A stretch of 64,000 bases of DNA, taken from assembly GCA_003415625.1 (NCBI GenBank), contig PYIU01000004.1, positions 2,604,001-2,668,000 of the forward strand. The letters run 5' to 3'. Source of the DNA: Aquanectria penicillioides. Lineage: Eukaryota; Ascomycota; Sordariomycetes; Hypocreales; Nectriaceae. Each line of letters opens with the position of its first letter. Position 1 is the stretch's first letter. This document shows positions 22,754-34,187 of the stretch, in pieces. The notes beneath the pieces were generated by a model. It searched no databases and was not told the DNA's origin. It saw nothing but the letters and a program-made list of their open reading frames with translations. A program made the translations under genes and the position numbers.

Positions 22754-24199
22754 CTAAAGAGCCGCGTTCCAATTCTTCATTCCCAAGAGGGAAATCTTTG
22801 CCGCGACAAAGGAAGCAATAGAGCCCGCGTACACCGAGCCAGTCATGATAATGAGGCCCCAGTAGGACCCACCGTTGGCCTGGACGACGCTGCCAGCAAT
22901 GGGGATGCCAATCAAGCAGGCAAATGACACAATCGTGTATGTGGTGGCGTAATAGCGCCCGTATTCCTGGGTCTTGCAAAGTTTTCCGATACAAACAGGA
23001 GCGATGGCAATGCTGGTGCCGCTCGAGAAGCCGAAAAGCACAGTAAAGACAATAACGCCGCCCAGCGTGTGGCCCAAGGGCAGCCAGACGCAGAGGCATG
23101 CCACGATGGAAAGGAGCACGGCGAGGATGCTGACATTGTAGGGGCCAATCACGTCAGCGTAGTAGCCGGGCAGAATTCGTCCAATGACCGAAGAAGCGTT
23201 CAGGATGGGCATCAAGTTGTAGGAAAAGTCCTTGCCGAAGCCCTCGTGCAGGGCGTAGGTCGAGATGTAGCTGAGGGGAATGAAGAGGGAGAACTCGAGC
23301 AAGAAGATGCCAATGGTGGTGAAGAGGAAGGGCAGGCTCCTGAAGATGCGGAAGTCTGGGTGCGCTGTAGCGTCCTGGGCTGGAGGAAGACGAGATCGGA
23401 TGAGGCAGATGCCAATGATGGAGCACAGCAAGCAGATGAGGGCAAGAACTCGCGTGGTCCATCCGTAGCCAATCTTTTCGATCAGCGAAGTCATCATCAA
23501 GGGGTAGATGATACCGCCCAAGCCACCGGCAGTTGATGCAACACCCGTGGCGAGGCCTCGACGAGCTTTGAAGAAGTGACCAACGGCAGCAATGGAGGGG
23601 GTAAAGAGCAGCGACGAACCGAAGCCACAGATGAGACCGAAAGCGACGATGAAGTGCCAGAGTTCTATAATCAATTAGCACACGTGGCGAGGGCGTATGT
23701 TTTTTTCTTCTTTCTTTTTTTTTGCAAGGTGCTATAGAGGGGAAGACATACTGGTGCTGAAACTCATAAAGATCATGCCGCCAACGGTACAGGTAGACCC
23801 GGCAATGACGAGCCACTTGGGTCCATACTTATCAAAGACAGGGCCGATGTAGACGCCGCAGAAAAAGGCCAGGAAAGTGTAGATGGAAAAGACCCATCCC
23901 ACAGTCCCCTCGCTATAGTCTTTGAGTTGGTGGTTAAGAACGTAGGCCTGGAAGGTTCCGATGGTGTTCATTAGTCCCAGCGAGGCGAACAGAGCGAACC
24001 ACGAACCCGCGACCACGGACCAAGCTTGGAAGCCACCCTCGGGATACGTTTCTTCGTACGAGGCTGTTGATACTACCGTTTGGCGCTTTTCGAGGTCGGC
24101 ACCGCCTTGGCCGCGAGATGCTTCGGCAGCGTCGCCGATCTCTTCGAAGAGGCCCTCGTCGTCGTGAAGGGCACGAGAGTTGACCTGGTGGACGTCCAT
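22754..24199 (-). CDS. MCT-like major facilitator transporter
   Basis: Two exons, 24199-23752 and 23664-22754, with an 87-bp intron (donor GTATGT, acceptor TATAG); 452 residues. A cytosolic N-terminus of about 55 residues is followed by YPEGGFQAW (residues 52-60), the D/E-G-G-x-x-x-W signature before the first membrane segment in fungal monocarboxylate-transporter-like proteins. Other family features are VFSIYTFLAFFCGVYIGPVFDKYG in the second and third segments, ARRGLATGVASTAGGLGG in the middle, and about 12 membrane segments in all. The family includes yeast Mch1-5; Mch5 carries riboflavin and other members have unknown substrates, so the substrate here cannot be told. Likely plasma membrane or vacuole. 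The start gives the usual N-terminal length and there is no competing ATG nearby. Confidence 0.87.
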
Positions 24200-25465
24200 G
24201 TCGACGATGGAGTTGACGACGTTGAAGCTTGATGATGTTGTTGCTGTTGCTGTTGTAAGTCGACTCGACTTGGAGGGTTGTTCCCCTTTCCTCGAACCTT
24301 AGCTCTGGAAATCTCGATTCTTTTCTGAGAAAAAAAAAAAAAAGAAAGAATTTTGATCAAAACCAGGCCATATTTGTGAATTCAAACAACGAAATTTTGC
24401 CCCCCCCCGAGTCGGAGAGGGACTTTCCCCAGGGATCGGCCTGATATAGTGCGGTCGGGATTCGGCGCCGTCCCAAGCCAAGGACAAGGCCCGCTTTCGG
24501 AGGGCGCAGAAGTCGCAAGTGGTCGGGCCCAAAACGGCATTGCGAGAGGTAATGAAAACTCTTGATTTGCTCGGCTCTCGCGTTTGCTCGCGTCAAGCTC
24601 CACTGGTTCGCGGATATTTGCGGGTATCGCTGAGGCCTGCCATTGCGACTGCGACTGCGACTAGGGACTGCGACTGGGGACTGCGACTGGGGACTGCGAC
24701 TGGGGACTGCGGCTAGCTTCAGTAGGGCCATGTGCCTGAAGCGGATCTCTTGAGTGACTGAGACTTGCGGATGGCGGCTCCGAGGTGTGGATTGTGTGGA
24801 CTGTGGGGGGGCAGAAATGGCAATGGGAATGGGAATGTGACTCCGAGGCTTTCCCCTCTCGAGATGCACTGTCACCACCTTTTTTAATGGATCCCTGGTG
24901 GTTTTACCCCGGGTTCCATCAGCCGGTTTGCGCCTCACAATGTGTCGAGTCAAGGCATTGGTCACGATCTGCATGAGATGAGATGTTTGGTTGATTTGGC
25001 TTGTTTCGGCGGGGTTTGTCCTGTGCCGTTGTGGGCGCCCGTTGCCCGTTGTATAATGGAGCTGCCGTTGCGGGTGCCGTATTTACGGGAGCGGTTAAGC
25101 GGCCTCGGCTCCCCATCGTGGCCATCGAGCGAGTCTATGGAGGCTCCCCCGGCTACCACAAACAAGACAGATCGATTGGCCGCCTGCAATCCTTCCATTC
25201 TGCCCTTACCCACCATGGGGCTCGTGCCCCGTGCCTCGTGCTCGTGCTCGTGCTGGTGGCCATGCAAATACCAATGCCAATGCCAATGCGTATGTTGATA
25301 CCCACGCTCTTCTGCATTCCGCTCCTCTCGCTCCGCACTACAGTCCGGTGACGCGATGGCAGCCGCCTCGGCCTTGGGCCTCCGTCGTCGGTTATGCATC
25401 GCACACATCAATTTGTTTCGCAATTGCAAATCGTATTAGCGTCTGACGTCTTTGACTAACCTCAA
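24200..25465. other. Intergenic region with 13-bp minisatellite
   Basis: Upstream region of the transporter (CAA/GTT-type triplets near 24233-24252, A14 run near 24331) and 3' flank of the WBP11-type gene. A minisatellite built on GACTGCGACTGGG lies at 24644-24714, and shorter direct repeats (GGGAAT-type near 24818-24838; GTGCTC and CCAATG repeats near 25240-25290) follow. Overlapping frames here have no recognisable domain. Confidence 0.5.
24644..24714. repeat. Minisatellite, unit about 13 bp (GACTGCGACTGGG)
   Basis: Starts with three GCGACT hexamers, then three to four near-perfect copies of the 13-bp unit in tandem. It is intergenic, upstream of the MFS gene. Confidence 0.85.
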
Positions 25466-26349
25466 TTATTCATCCCCCTCATCCTCCACGTCCTCCATGG
25501 TCACGTTCCGTGAGGGGGCGTCTTGGCCGGTCTGGTTGTCGTCGCCGCCCTCGCCTCCGCCCTCGCCTCGCTTCATGTAGCCCTCCTTCTCCAGCCTGTC
25601 TGCCTCCTCCGGTTCCATCAGCCCGCCTTGTCCTTTGCTCTTGTCCATCTTCATTTTGACTGCTGTCGGCACGAACGCCGATACTGCTTCTTTTCTGAGA
25701 TCTCGTACCACCGGTTTCGCTTCATAAACCGTCTTGCTCTCTACCACTGGTGCTTGTCTCTTTGACGCATCGGCATCCGCATCCGCACCGTCCTCCTTTC
25801 GTCTTGCTTCATTTTCTGCGTTTCTTCGCGCTCGTCGGTCCGCGTACCACTTGTCTAGCACCTCCTTTGGAATTGGAGGTGGAGTATCGCGAGGCATGGG
25901 GATGCTCTTCACTTCGTCGGGGACGTCTTCATCGCTCATTGTTGCGTCAAAAGACCCTCTTCTCCTTTTGCCCAACACGCCAGGTCCTTCGCGATCTCGA
26001 TTCCAGCTTCGCCCAAATGACGGCGCCTGGTCGCCCATTGTCTCTCTTGCCTTCTTCACAGCGCGTAGCTCCTTCTCCAGACCGTCTAGCATCTGTGCTT
26101 CATGGCTCGTAAGTTTGCCGCCGCTTGTTGTGACTGCTTTGAGGTCGTCGATCTGTTTCTGTATTCGCTCGGGGTTCTTTCGCGCCAGCTTCTCATTCCG
26201 CCGTCCTTGCTGCTCTGTCTTGTCTAGTTCCATGCGTTAGAGTGCGAGCAATCCTGCCAAGTTCACGACAACTTACTCTTCTTGATTGCTCTGGCCTTGT
26301 CAGCTTTGCGCTGGGCTTGAACTGGATTGTAATTCTTTTCTTTGGCCAT
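25466..26349 (-). CDS. WBP11-type pre-mRNA splicing protein
   Basis: Two exons, 26349-26277 and 26223-25466, with a 53-bp intron (donor GTAAGT, acceptor CTAG); 276 residues. The N-terminus MAKEKNYNPVQAQRKADKAR is the highly basic, conserved start of the WBP11 family (WW-domain-binding protein 11, a spliceosome-associated protein in animals). It is followed by NPERIQKQIDDLKA, a coiled coil, an RRRGSF basic patch, and a proline motif (PMPRDTPPPIPKEVLDKWY) of the type bound by WW domains. The C-terminus is a charged, Gly/Asp/Glu-rich tail. Likely nuclear, acting in splicing; this is inferred from the family. The start is unambiguous because the conserved N-terminus begins at this ATG, in a short first exon. 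Confidence 0.88.
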
Positions 26350-26942
26350 TTTGTCGGAGTCGCGAGGCCTGTCGCGTCGTCTGTTCCGTCTCGGAGATCG
26401 CAATGGGTGGGTATAGAATCTTTGGGAAGAGATGTATGATCGTCGGGCGGTGAATGTCGTTGAAGTCACGTCGGAGTTGTGTTGAAGGTTGATGTGAACG
26501 CGATTTCCTCTGTCGACAGTCCGTAGTGGGGCATGACAAGCTTCCCATCACAAGCACAGATCAAGTTGCTGACTAAGGCACTGTCTCAACTTATCCATCA
26601 ACACCTGGAGTCTGTAGCATAAACCAACCCGGACTGCATTGTTAGGGAAAATTTTTTCTAGAGCTACGAGGAATATCCTCCGAGCATGGCTTGTGGCTAG
26701 TGAATTTCCTATTTTGGGAGAGAGCATCCAATGGAGGTGAATAATGCCCATTTGGTGTATGTCATATCATGAAAACCCCGGCATTTGCTCACTACGACGC
26801 ATGATGAAGCTAGCCTCGGCCCAACTGGGCAGGGATTGGACGACAAGAAACTACATAGATATGTGTGGGAAAGTGATATATGCTTATATTTGGCTCAATT
26901 TTTCTGTTCTTAGTACAATTTCCCTTCTCATCATGCGCTCAG
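26350..26942. other. Intergenic region
   Basis: Promoter of the WBP11-type gene (minus strand) and 3' flank of the kinase-fold gene. No gene recognised. Confidence 0.5.
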
Positions 26943-27764
26943 CTAGAATGCAAAATGTTCTGCTAGTACGGGGATGCCCACTCCGCTGCTCTTTCGCAGA
27001 GGGTTGCTCAGCAATTTCTCCAGTCGTTGCGTCTCCTCGGCCCCATCCCTATAAGTGCACTTTCGCGATGTCTCAAAGTCAACTATCACCGCCTTCCCGC
27101 CTCGTACAAGAAAGTTGTGCTTATTAATGTCACCATGCTTTATGCCCAGCGAATGCAGTCTTGATAGAATGGCCCGGCAAGCTGCCAGGTCTCTGGGCTC
27201 AGATGTCCTCGCGCCTTCAATCTTCTCAATGACGAAGCCTATAACCCTACCCGCCTCTGTGACATGGCCAAGGAATTGGGGACCGATGCCTTTACCGTGG
27301 ATCCACTGGTATGCGGTTGTTTCCACCTCGAAGCACCTCACCTGCCAGGGAAACGCTGCAAACTTGACAATCACTGGCCCATCGAACAATGGGTGTGTGG
27401 CGATGTGGATATTTTGACGCAGCTGATAGAGCGTCTTCAGCTCTAAATGGTCAATGAGGACGGGATGCCAAACGTTGCGCACTCCCGGCAGGCCCTTCCT
27501 TGCGATTCTCGAGAAGATCAAGTCCTCGGTATCATGGCTCTTGGAGATGTATCCCTCGTCCCAGTCACCTGGGGGGAACGGTGGCAACCGGGGGATCACG
27601 ACAGCGGGGAAAGTCCGCTCATAGTTTGACAGGATGCCTGGCTCGACGGTAACATACTTCACGTGCTTGCCGTTGACTAGAAATCGGTATTCGCTCCCAT
27701 GGAAGTCGTTGTAGTCGACGAGGATTTGCAGCAGTTCGATGGTGCAGGCTCTCTCATCTGTCAT
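26943..27764 (-). CDS. Protein-kinase-fold (APH-like) protein
   Basis: A 273-residue single-exon protein. The C-terminal half has the catalytic pattern of kinase-like phosphotransferases: a VIVKFA segment near residue 134 (candidate ATP-anchoring Lys), a Glu-rich helix EVETTAYQWIHGKGIGPQFLG, the catalytic loop HGDINKHNFLV (about 210-220) and IVDFE (about 227-231) in place of DFG. This is the form seen in fungal APH/Rio-like small kinases often found in accessory regions and frequently mis-annotated as alpha-galactosidase A precursor. The N-terminal third has no clear domain. The substrate is unknown. The start is the first ATG; the frame is open 12 codons upstream but only from GTG. Likely cytosolic; no signal or membrane segment. 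Confidence 0.77.
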   Translation of the reverse strand: MTDERACTIELLQILVDYNDFHGSEYRFLVNGKHVKYVTVEPGILSNYERTFPAVVIPRLPPFPPGDWDEGYISKSHDTEDLIFSRIARKGLPGVRNVWHPVLIDHLELKTLYQLRQNIHIATHPLFDGPVIVKFAAFPWQVRCFEVETTAYQWIHGKGIGPQFLGHVTEAGRVIGFVIEKIEGARTSEPRDLAACRAILSRLHSLGIKHGDINKHNFLVRGGKAVIVDFETSRKCTYRDGAEETQRLEKLLSNPLRKSSGVGIPVLAEHFAF

Positions 27765-28422
27765 CGCAAGTCGTAAAGCATCAAGCGTGTATAGTGACAC
27801 TGCCCTTATAGACGGAGGTCAAACACCAGCATCGGGAGGTGTTGGGTTTTATTGTCTGCCGCAAATGACCCCGACGGCATTAGTGCATGCTTCTGGGCGG
27901 ACAAGCACGAGCATGTATGTATGGGCTTGGCTCAGAAATACGGAGAAGTGATAAAAAAACACAAGAGGGAAACGGTCAGCGGCTTACCAGCGCTCAAAAA
28001 CACAGAGTGCCCAGGAGCACATGAAACATGTGTGGATATGCAGGCCTTTCTGTGACACCAAATGTCCCCCTACCGCAGGTGAAGTCTTTAAGTATGGCCG
28101 CCCGCAATTGACATGAGGCCAACCACATTCCAAAGCAGTGGGGTCGTTGGACAGCACAGCGCTAACGTGGGCGTATCAAATGTGCGCATTTTGGAGCCAT
28201 TTATGTGACATCGCCGCTTTTGTTTAGGTTGGCTCTAGCGCCACTCATCGCGAGAAAAAATGGCTGCAGAAGTCGTGTTGCTGGTAGATTATGCTTTTCT
28301 AGACTGCACTAATAATCCGGCCTCTTTCACCTTTAGAACAAGCGTCGAGGCCCGCCCAGGTTGTGGTCGTGACCGTGTCGTGGTCGAGGTCGAGGTCGAG
28401 GTCGAGGTCGAGACCACGACAG
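27765..28422. other. Intergenic region with GTCGAG repeat hairpin
   Basis: Promoter of the kinase-fold gene and 3' end of the F-box gene, both on the minus strand. Most of it shows no gene; the right end holds the repeat hairpin listed separately. Confidence 0.55.
28377..28420. repeat. GAGGTC hexamer repeat flanked by 9-bp inverted repeat
   Basis: Five tandem GAGGTC-type hexamers are flanked by GTCGTGGTC (28377-28385) and its exact reverse complement GACCACGAC (28412-28420), so the whole block can fold as a stem-loop. It lies two bases beyond the F-box stop codon (28425-28423) and would be in that gene's 3' untranslated RNA. Confidence 0.85.
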
Positions 28423-28473
28423 CTACCACCAACCACGGGCCACCAATGTCTGGAAAGGCGACACACGTCCATA

Positions 28474-28504
<31 letters not shown>

Positions 28505-29475
28505 CCGTCCTCGCCCTCATCACTCAGTTGGGATCGGAACCTGCAGAGGTGTATCATGTCCATAAACTTGATTTTCGCCATCAGCTCCATCGTCTCGTGC
28601 AGTTTTATATGCTCAACAAATTCCCGTTTGTGGAACTTGGTCCTGAAACCGTCGTCCCACTCATCCGAGGTTTGCGCGCATTCGGGACAATAGAAACCCC
28701 AATCTGCGGACTGGCCTGAGTCCTCCAGATACGGCACAGAAATGACTGCCATGAACCTGCGGGGATGGCTGGCCCATTGCTCGTCCTCAATAGTATTGCT
28801 GTCGAAAGAGAGGGCGTGAAGCTCGGGACAGAGACGAAGCACCGCCCGCCGGTCAAAGAGGTTGGATCTCTTCTTGAAGACTTCTTCCTCCGGAGTATAT
28901 TTGCCTGGCAGGGAAAGAACGTGAGGCAGGCGCTTGAGGTCGTTTCTCGGAAGACGGGTTAGCTGAGCAGCAATCTTGGCGGGTACGGGGTAGTAATCGA
29001 GGCTTCCAGTGAAGCAATGATAACAAACCCGCTTGCAAGTGATGAGGTAGAGATAGTCGCCGAATTCGCCGCAAGTCGAGCACGCCTTGGTGGACAGGGT
29101 CTGATACAGCTGGGTGAGATCGAACGAATCTGCCTGGATACTAATGATTGCACGCAAGACATCAGGGCAGTGCTTTCGAATTACCCGGTACTCGCGGAGC
29201 GACTCGACAAGAGCCATCGCAAAGTGATTGACTTGACGAAGGGAAGTCAGTGTTGGAATATCAAGTAGTACCAGGATGACGATGAAGATCTCTCGGGGAA
29301 ACTTGTCCAGGATGCCTAAAGTGTTGGCCGGGTTCAATGGTTTCATCAACAACTGCCCATTGTCGAGGGGACATCGGGAGCTCAGGCCAGCATCGTCCAA
29401 CGTGTACTCGATGATTTGCTTCTCCTGACGAGGGAGCTCAATGTGGTCGCCCGAGTTAGTATTGGTGGTAGCCAT
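28423..29475 (-). CDS. F-box protein with Cys cluster and acidic tail
   Basis: A 350-residue single-exon protein. Residues about 55-95 match an F-box (LDKFPREIFIVILVLLDIP then LTSLRQVNHFAMALV), the part that binds Skp1 in SCF ubiquitin ligases. Residues about 132-154 carry a cysteine cluster of the form CSTCG, 10 residues, C, 3 residues, CYHC, which could bind zinc; a second Cys pair (FYCPEC) follows near residue 264. The C-terminus has a run of alternating Asp/Glu, encoded by a GTCCTC-type hexamer repeat near 28475-28510, and ends RGWW. This F-box plus Cys-cluster layout is common among fungal accessory F-box proteins with unknown targets. The start is the first ATG; a GTG lies six codons upstream. 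Confidence 0.82.
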
Positions 29476-30705
29476 GATGTTCTGCTTTTGCACGCAAAGT
29501 TGTGATGTTTGCAGGTAGACTTTCGGTGCACGGAGGACAGTTCACCTTGCACGACTACCCCGCTTGCGCACTTTGTGCAAAGAGACTTATAGATCTACTT
29601 GGAACAATCAGAGATGGCGGAATAAGTTATGACCGCGTGAGGCTTTCCTTGGAAGTCGGCACTGAGAGAACAAAAAGCAAGTAGAGCGAACTGATGGACC
29701 TTTGATGCTGCCGTCGGTTGAAGTGAAAGTACCCACGCAGTGAAGAGTTGGGGAGAAATCCGACGATTGACACGTACTTGGGATATATGGAATTAAATTC
29801 GGCCCATTATTAGTCTTCGATTGTAGATCACACGAGTTTTGGTTCGAGTGTGACGGTAACACCATCAACGGAGGAGTACATGGACAATCTAATGCGGAGC
29901 GGGGCATACCGCAAGACGATTGCCAATGTTAAGCTATACGGTTCATGAGATTTCATGAGGCATTCACAAGCGGTTTCGACACTAAAACCCTTCCTCCATT
30001 TCTTTTCCTAGCTGGAAAGTCTGGTTTGATGTGGTCGATGTGGTCCCTTCGGATCCGATTGACTAATTGGCGTTACAATTATATACTATGTACATTGCTG
30101 GACCTTGGAACCATGAACATTACTTCTGCAAACATCTCACTCAACAAAGTTCCCGCGTATCTTGGCATAAAACTGCGTGCAGTGTCGTTTGGCTGTGACT
30201 ATATTCGACATGACGTGGGCAATGGTCACACACATGTTGATGTGCTCCAGATTCTGGCCATAACAAGTCGTGGATAGAGCTCGTGGAGCCTGATCGAAAA
30301 GGAACAACCATAAAAATAAATTCTAGGCTCTGGTGTATTGCCAGCGTCCATCCTTCGGATTCTGGCCACATCCAATAGGAAGCTCCGCGTAACATCCTAG
30401 ATCTGCATGGGGGGCTTTTCAGATTCTGTCTGCAGCCACTCTACGTGAAGAACCAGGCTGCACTTTCGTGTAAAAAAAAGTTGCCTTGGAATTTCAGATT
30501 CTGACATGAGCCAATGATAAATGGCATGCGTAGCTATGTCATCTTATAAATACCTCCGCCATTTGCCTGGCTTCTTGCTCCGTCATGGGCGGCCAAGCCG
30601 AGACTCGTCGGTCTCATTCTACACATTTTTGGTAGTGCTTCTTATTTTGGACTACTATTTTAACTCGATCCATCTCTTGTGGCAAGTTTTCTCTTCGTGA
30701 GCAGG
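29476..30705. other. Intergenic region between F-box and Clr5-ankyrin genes
   Basis: Divergent promoter space. No gene recognised. The motif GATTCTG occurs at least four times between about 30249 and 30502, twice extended to GATTCTGGCCA; these could be regulatory or chance. The region is A+T-richer than the housekeeping segments. Confidence 0.4.
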
Positions 30706-33700
30706 ATGAAAAAACTACGACCACAACCCACTGAAAGAGAATGGCTTCTGCACAAGGCTGCCATTCGACGCATGTATATTATGAACGAACTGCCACTCAA
30801 GGACTTGGTTACCCAGGTAGGAAGACTTGGACTTGCCGTCACGTTAGTGTTACGCCACAATTGGTTGACAGAAGAATTAATGAAGCTTCAGAAAGGCACA
30901 GCTTGAGTACAAGTTGACTCAGTGGCAATTCCGTAGGAACGTGGACGGCGCAAGCTGGGCCGCCGTAGACCGGAAAATCGCCAATCGTAAACGAGCGTGC
31001 AAGGAGAGCCAAGTGATTTATTGCGGAAAACGCCTGAAGCCAACAACTATTGAGAAAGAGACAAGCCGCTATGGCGATAGATCCATCTTCGCACAGTTAA
31101 ATCTACGTTAGTGGATTCCAGCATGCTTTCATCCGATCCTAATCATGGCGTATAGCATCAACTCCACCTGAGACAGCAGCCAATATCCACCTCGTTGTAT
31201 GCACTCCACCACCGCTTCAAATGGAGTTTGACTGGCCGAATACACTACCTTGGTTCAAATTCAAATCTAAAATTTCCGGAAGTGAGTATCTTCATCTCAA
31301 TACATGACATGAATAACTGAAATGGACCGACCACAGTGATATCATCCATTTCTACGAAAGGCCCATCGGAGGAGGAGGCTGGGTCAGGCTGGCTGCTCCA
31401 AGCAGCACGAGATCATTCTCTGATCCCCCTTCTCATTATTCCAGGATCGTGCCTCACTTCAGAAGACCCACAGGCCCATGTATCCAAGCTTGCAGCGAGT
31501 ATCGGAGTATCAATGCCTGAGTCATATCCTCAGGAACACCTGCAACGCGCTCATGTCCTGCTCACCGGATCAAGCGATGAAGTTATCAGCGAATGCTTAC
31601 ACATTGTCATTTATAACCTGTCAAACAACCTCTCGAACCTGTTTGACAGGGAAACATGGAATGCAGCAGTCATCCTTCTTCGAGAATGCGGCCTGTTGAA
31701 TATCGAGGCGGACCTTTTGGGGACCCGAGACTTGACGATCCACAGCTTTCTGGGGAATCTTTTCCGTGCTGCTGTCTATTGGGCCACGGATTTTCGAAAA
31801 AGAGTCGATATAACGGAAAGTTTAGCCATCATCAAGTGGACATTATCCTCTGGACTGAGCCCTGATTTTGAGATTAGAACTCCCATGCTTGACCATGAAT
31901 TTGAAGAAACAGTTATGCATACAGCGCTCCAGGATGCCATTAGATGCGGGAACCTCGATTTGATGGAATGTCTTTTGGACGCTGGGGCTAACGTTAACCT
32001 CAGTCTATCATACGGCGCGTTCGAATCGCCTCTGGAATTTGCATTAAAAATGCACAGCCTTGGGGCGCCTGTGGTTTCCCAAATGGCACACCTTTTGCTG
32101 CGCTACGGTCCTATGACAAACCTAAATGGGGCACTCCATTTAGCCATCCTGAGACGTGAAGTAGAGCTCGCGCTTGCAATCATTGAGAGGGGTGCCGACA
32201 TTGGCGGCAAAACGAGGCCGAAGAATGGCTTTCTATTTGAAGAGAACGCCTTGAGCGTCGCCGCTTCAGTTGGCAAGGAGGAAACCCAATGCATTATTGA
32301 GCTTCTCTTAGTTCAAGATCCATCACGAACCCTGGACACGATCATCACGGCGGATGTGCTTGTGGCAGCTGCTGCCGCGGGGAAAAACGAGAGTATTCGT
32401 CTGCTGCATCGCCTTTCACCTAATAGCGTTCGCTGCAACCACTTTGGCGTCACCCCAATGCACGCAGCCGCGAGGAAAGGTCACCGAGATACTTGCCAAT
32501 TGCTTGTTCACCTGTATGGGCCCGGATCTTTGATAATGACACCGATCTCACCACTTCACCTTGCGGCCCACGGTGGACACGCCGATACGGTGCAATTTCT
32601 TATTGACAACGGAGTTGACGTCAACGCTGTCAACACAACACACCATATCCCCTCGATCGATTCCTCGCATCCCCTACAGACGGCACTTCATTTGATTTGG
32701 CACCTCTAGAAGCACTCATCGGCCATGCAACATCGATCAATCGCCGGTTGAGTGCCCGACAGGTAGCCTGCGCTACAGCTCTAATCCAAGCTGGGGCCAG
32801 ATTAACGGGGGCTGAAGTTCTAATAGCGGCCATTGATTGTTACCCTGAGTTCCTGGCAGCTGCCTTGGCCGCTGGCGGTAATCCAAACCAAACGAACCAG
32901 AACGGCTCCACCGCGCTCCAATGCGCACTACAAGGCTTGCACCGGCAGACTTCGTGGATGCAAAACCGTGGCATCGCCATGGTAAGGTCGCTGCTCCAAA
33001 AAGGGGCAAAACTCGTTGGAGGAGAGGTTATCTGGGCAGTGAGATTCGGAGAATGGGGCCTAGTGGACCTGTTGTTGAGGCACGGTGGAAACTTAATGGG
33101 TGTCAATAATGTTGGATTGACAGCAGCCGAGGCAGCAATTCTATCAAACCGACCCGAATGCGTTCATCGCATCTTCAAACTTTACCCTGGCTTGTACGAT
33201 TCCAAGGCTCTCTGTGCTGCGATTGTAACTAGGAACCAATCAGTTATTGAGCACATTGTCTCAAACCGCCCACAAAACTTGTCCTCTGGCACTTTTGAAA
33301 CAACAGCAATTGGCCTGGCCGCATATTTGGGGGATTTGTGTCTCCTACGAAGGTTGCTGAGGAAGATACCTGTTTCCAATGACGCGTTTGTCCCAGTCAT
33401 CCGGACACGAACTGGGAAGTTGGTCCCTACAGAAGTTAAGGACTTTTGGCGTGATAAGCATGTTGTCAAGGCAAGCCCGATAGCCTTGGCTGCAATTCGC
33501 AAAAATGTTGAAGCGGTTCGTGAGCTTATGCGAAGGGGTTGTCGGGCGGATAGAGTCACTTGGACGATTGTGAGCGAGCTCAATGATCTTTCCATTGCTC
33601 GCGTTTTAGCGGACAACAGCCAGAGGTTTGACGACTGTGTTTCAGACACGGATGCAAAGACTCGGAACCTATTAATAGGGCCTATCAACAATCATGCCAA

Positions 33701-34187
33701 GGAAATGATTCTATTCCTCTTAAAGATGGGGGTCAACGTCAATGAGCACAACCGTACACTGCGGAATAGCCGCTCGCCTCTCCAGTTGGCGGTTGAACTG
33801 GGCAATTTGGATGCCGTGGACTGCCTCCTTGAAGCTGGAGCAGACGTCAATGCCAAACCTGCACTAGTGGGAGGCGGAACGGCTTTGCAATTGGCGGCTA
33901 TTCAGGGTCATTTGGGACTCGCGAAGCATTTGCTTGCGCTCGGTGCCGAGGTGGATGCCCTGCCGGCAGAGGAAGACGGGAGAACTGCATTGGAGGGAGC
34001 CGCCGAGCATGGCAGGCTCGATATGACAGAGCTCTTACTTCGCCATGGAGCTGGAATTGATCGCGATGAGTATGCTAAAGCTATCAAGTTTGCAGCTAAG
34101 GAGGGCCACCACGCCGTGGTTGAACTATTAAAGAGCACACGCGGATGGTCACAAGAGTGTGAGATGTTGGAAAAGAGACCTTGTTGA
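30706..34187 (+). CDS. Clr5-domain ankyrin-repeat protein, one frame break
   Basis: Four exons: 30706-30842, 30892-31106, 31156-31281 and 31337-34187. Introns are 49, 49 and 55 bp; the first two share the donor GTTAGT and the third has GTGAGT. The N-terminal Clr5 domain (EREWLLHKAAIRRMYI ... AQLEYKLTQWQFRRN) is a fungal helical domain, probably DNA or chromatin related. The middle (GWLLQAARDHSLIPLL) leads into many ankyrin repeats, for example NLDLMECLLDAGANVN, SPLHLAAHGGHADTVQFLID, SPLQLAVELGNLDAVDCLLE and TALQLAAIQGHLGLAKHLLA. The frame breaks between about 32640 and 32700: the upstream frame stops at 32707-32709, while coding quality continues one frame over to 34187. One added base, for example in the C4 runs at 32649-32652 or 32671-32674, would give about 1109 residues. 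No canonical intron repairs it. Either a sequence error or a recently broken gene. Confidence 0.8.

Noticed and set aside
32570..32710. Intron as explanation of the Clr5-ankyrin frame break
   Set aside because: The only phase-compatible GT-AG pair has a poor donor and would delete a well-formed ankyrin repeat.
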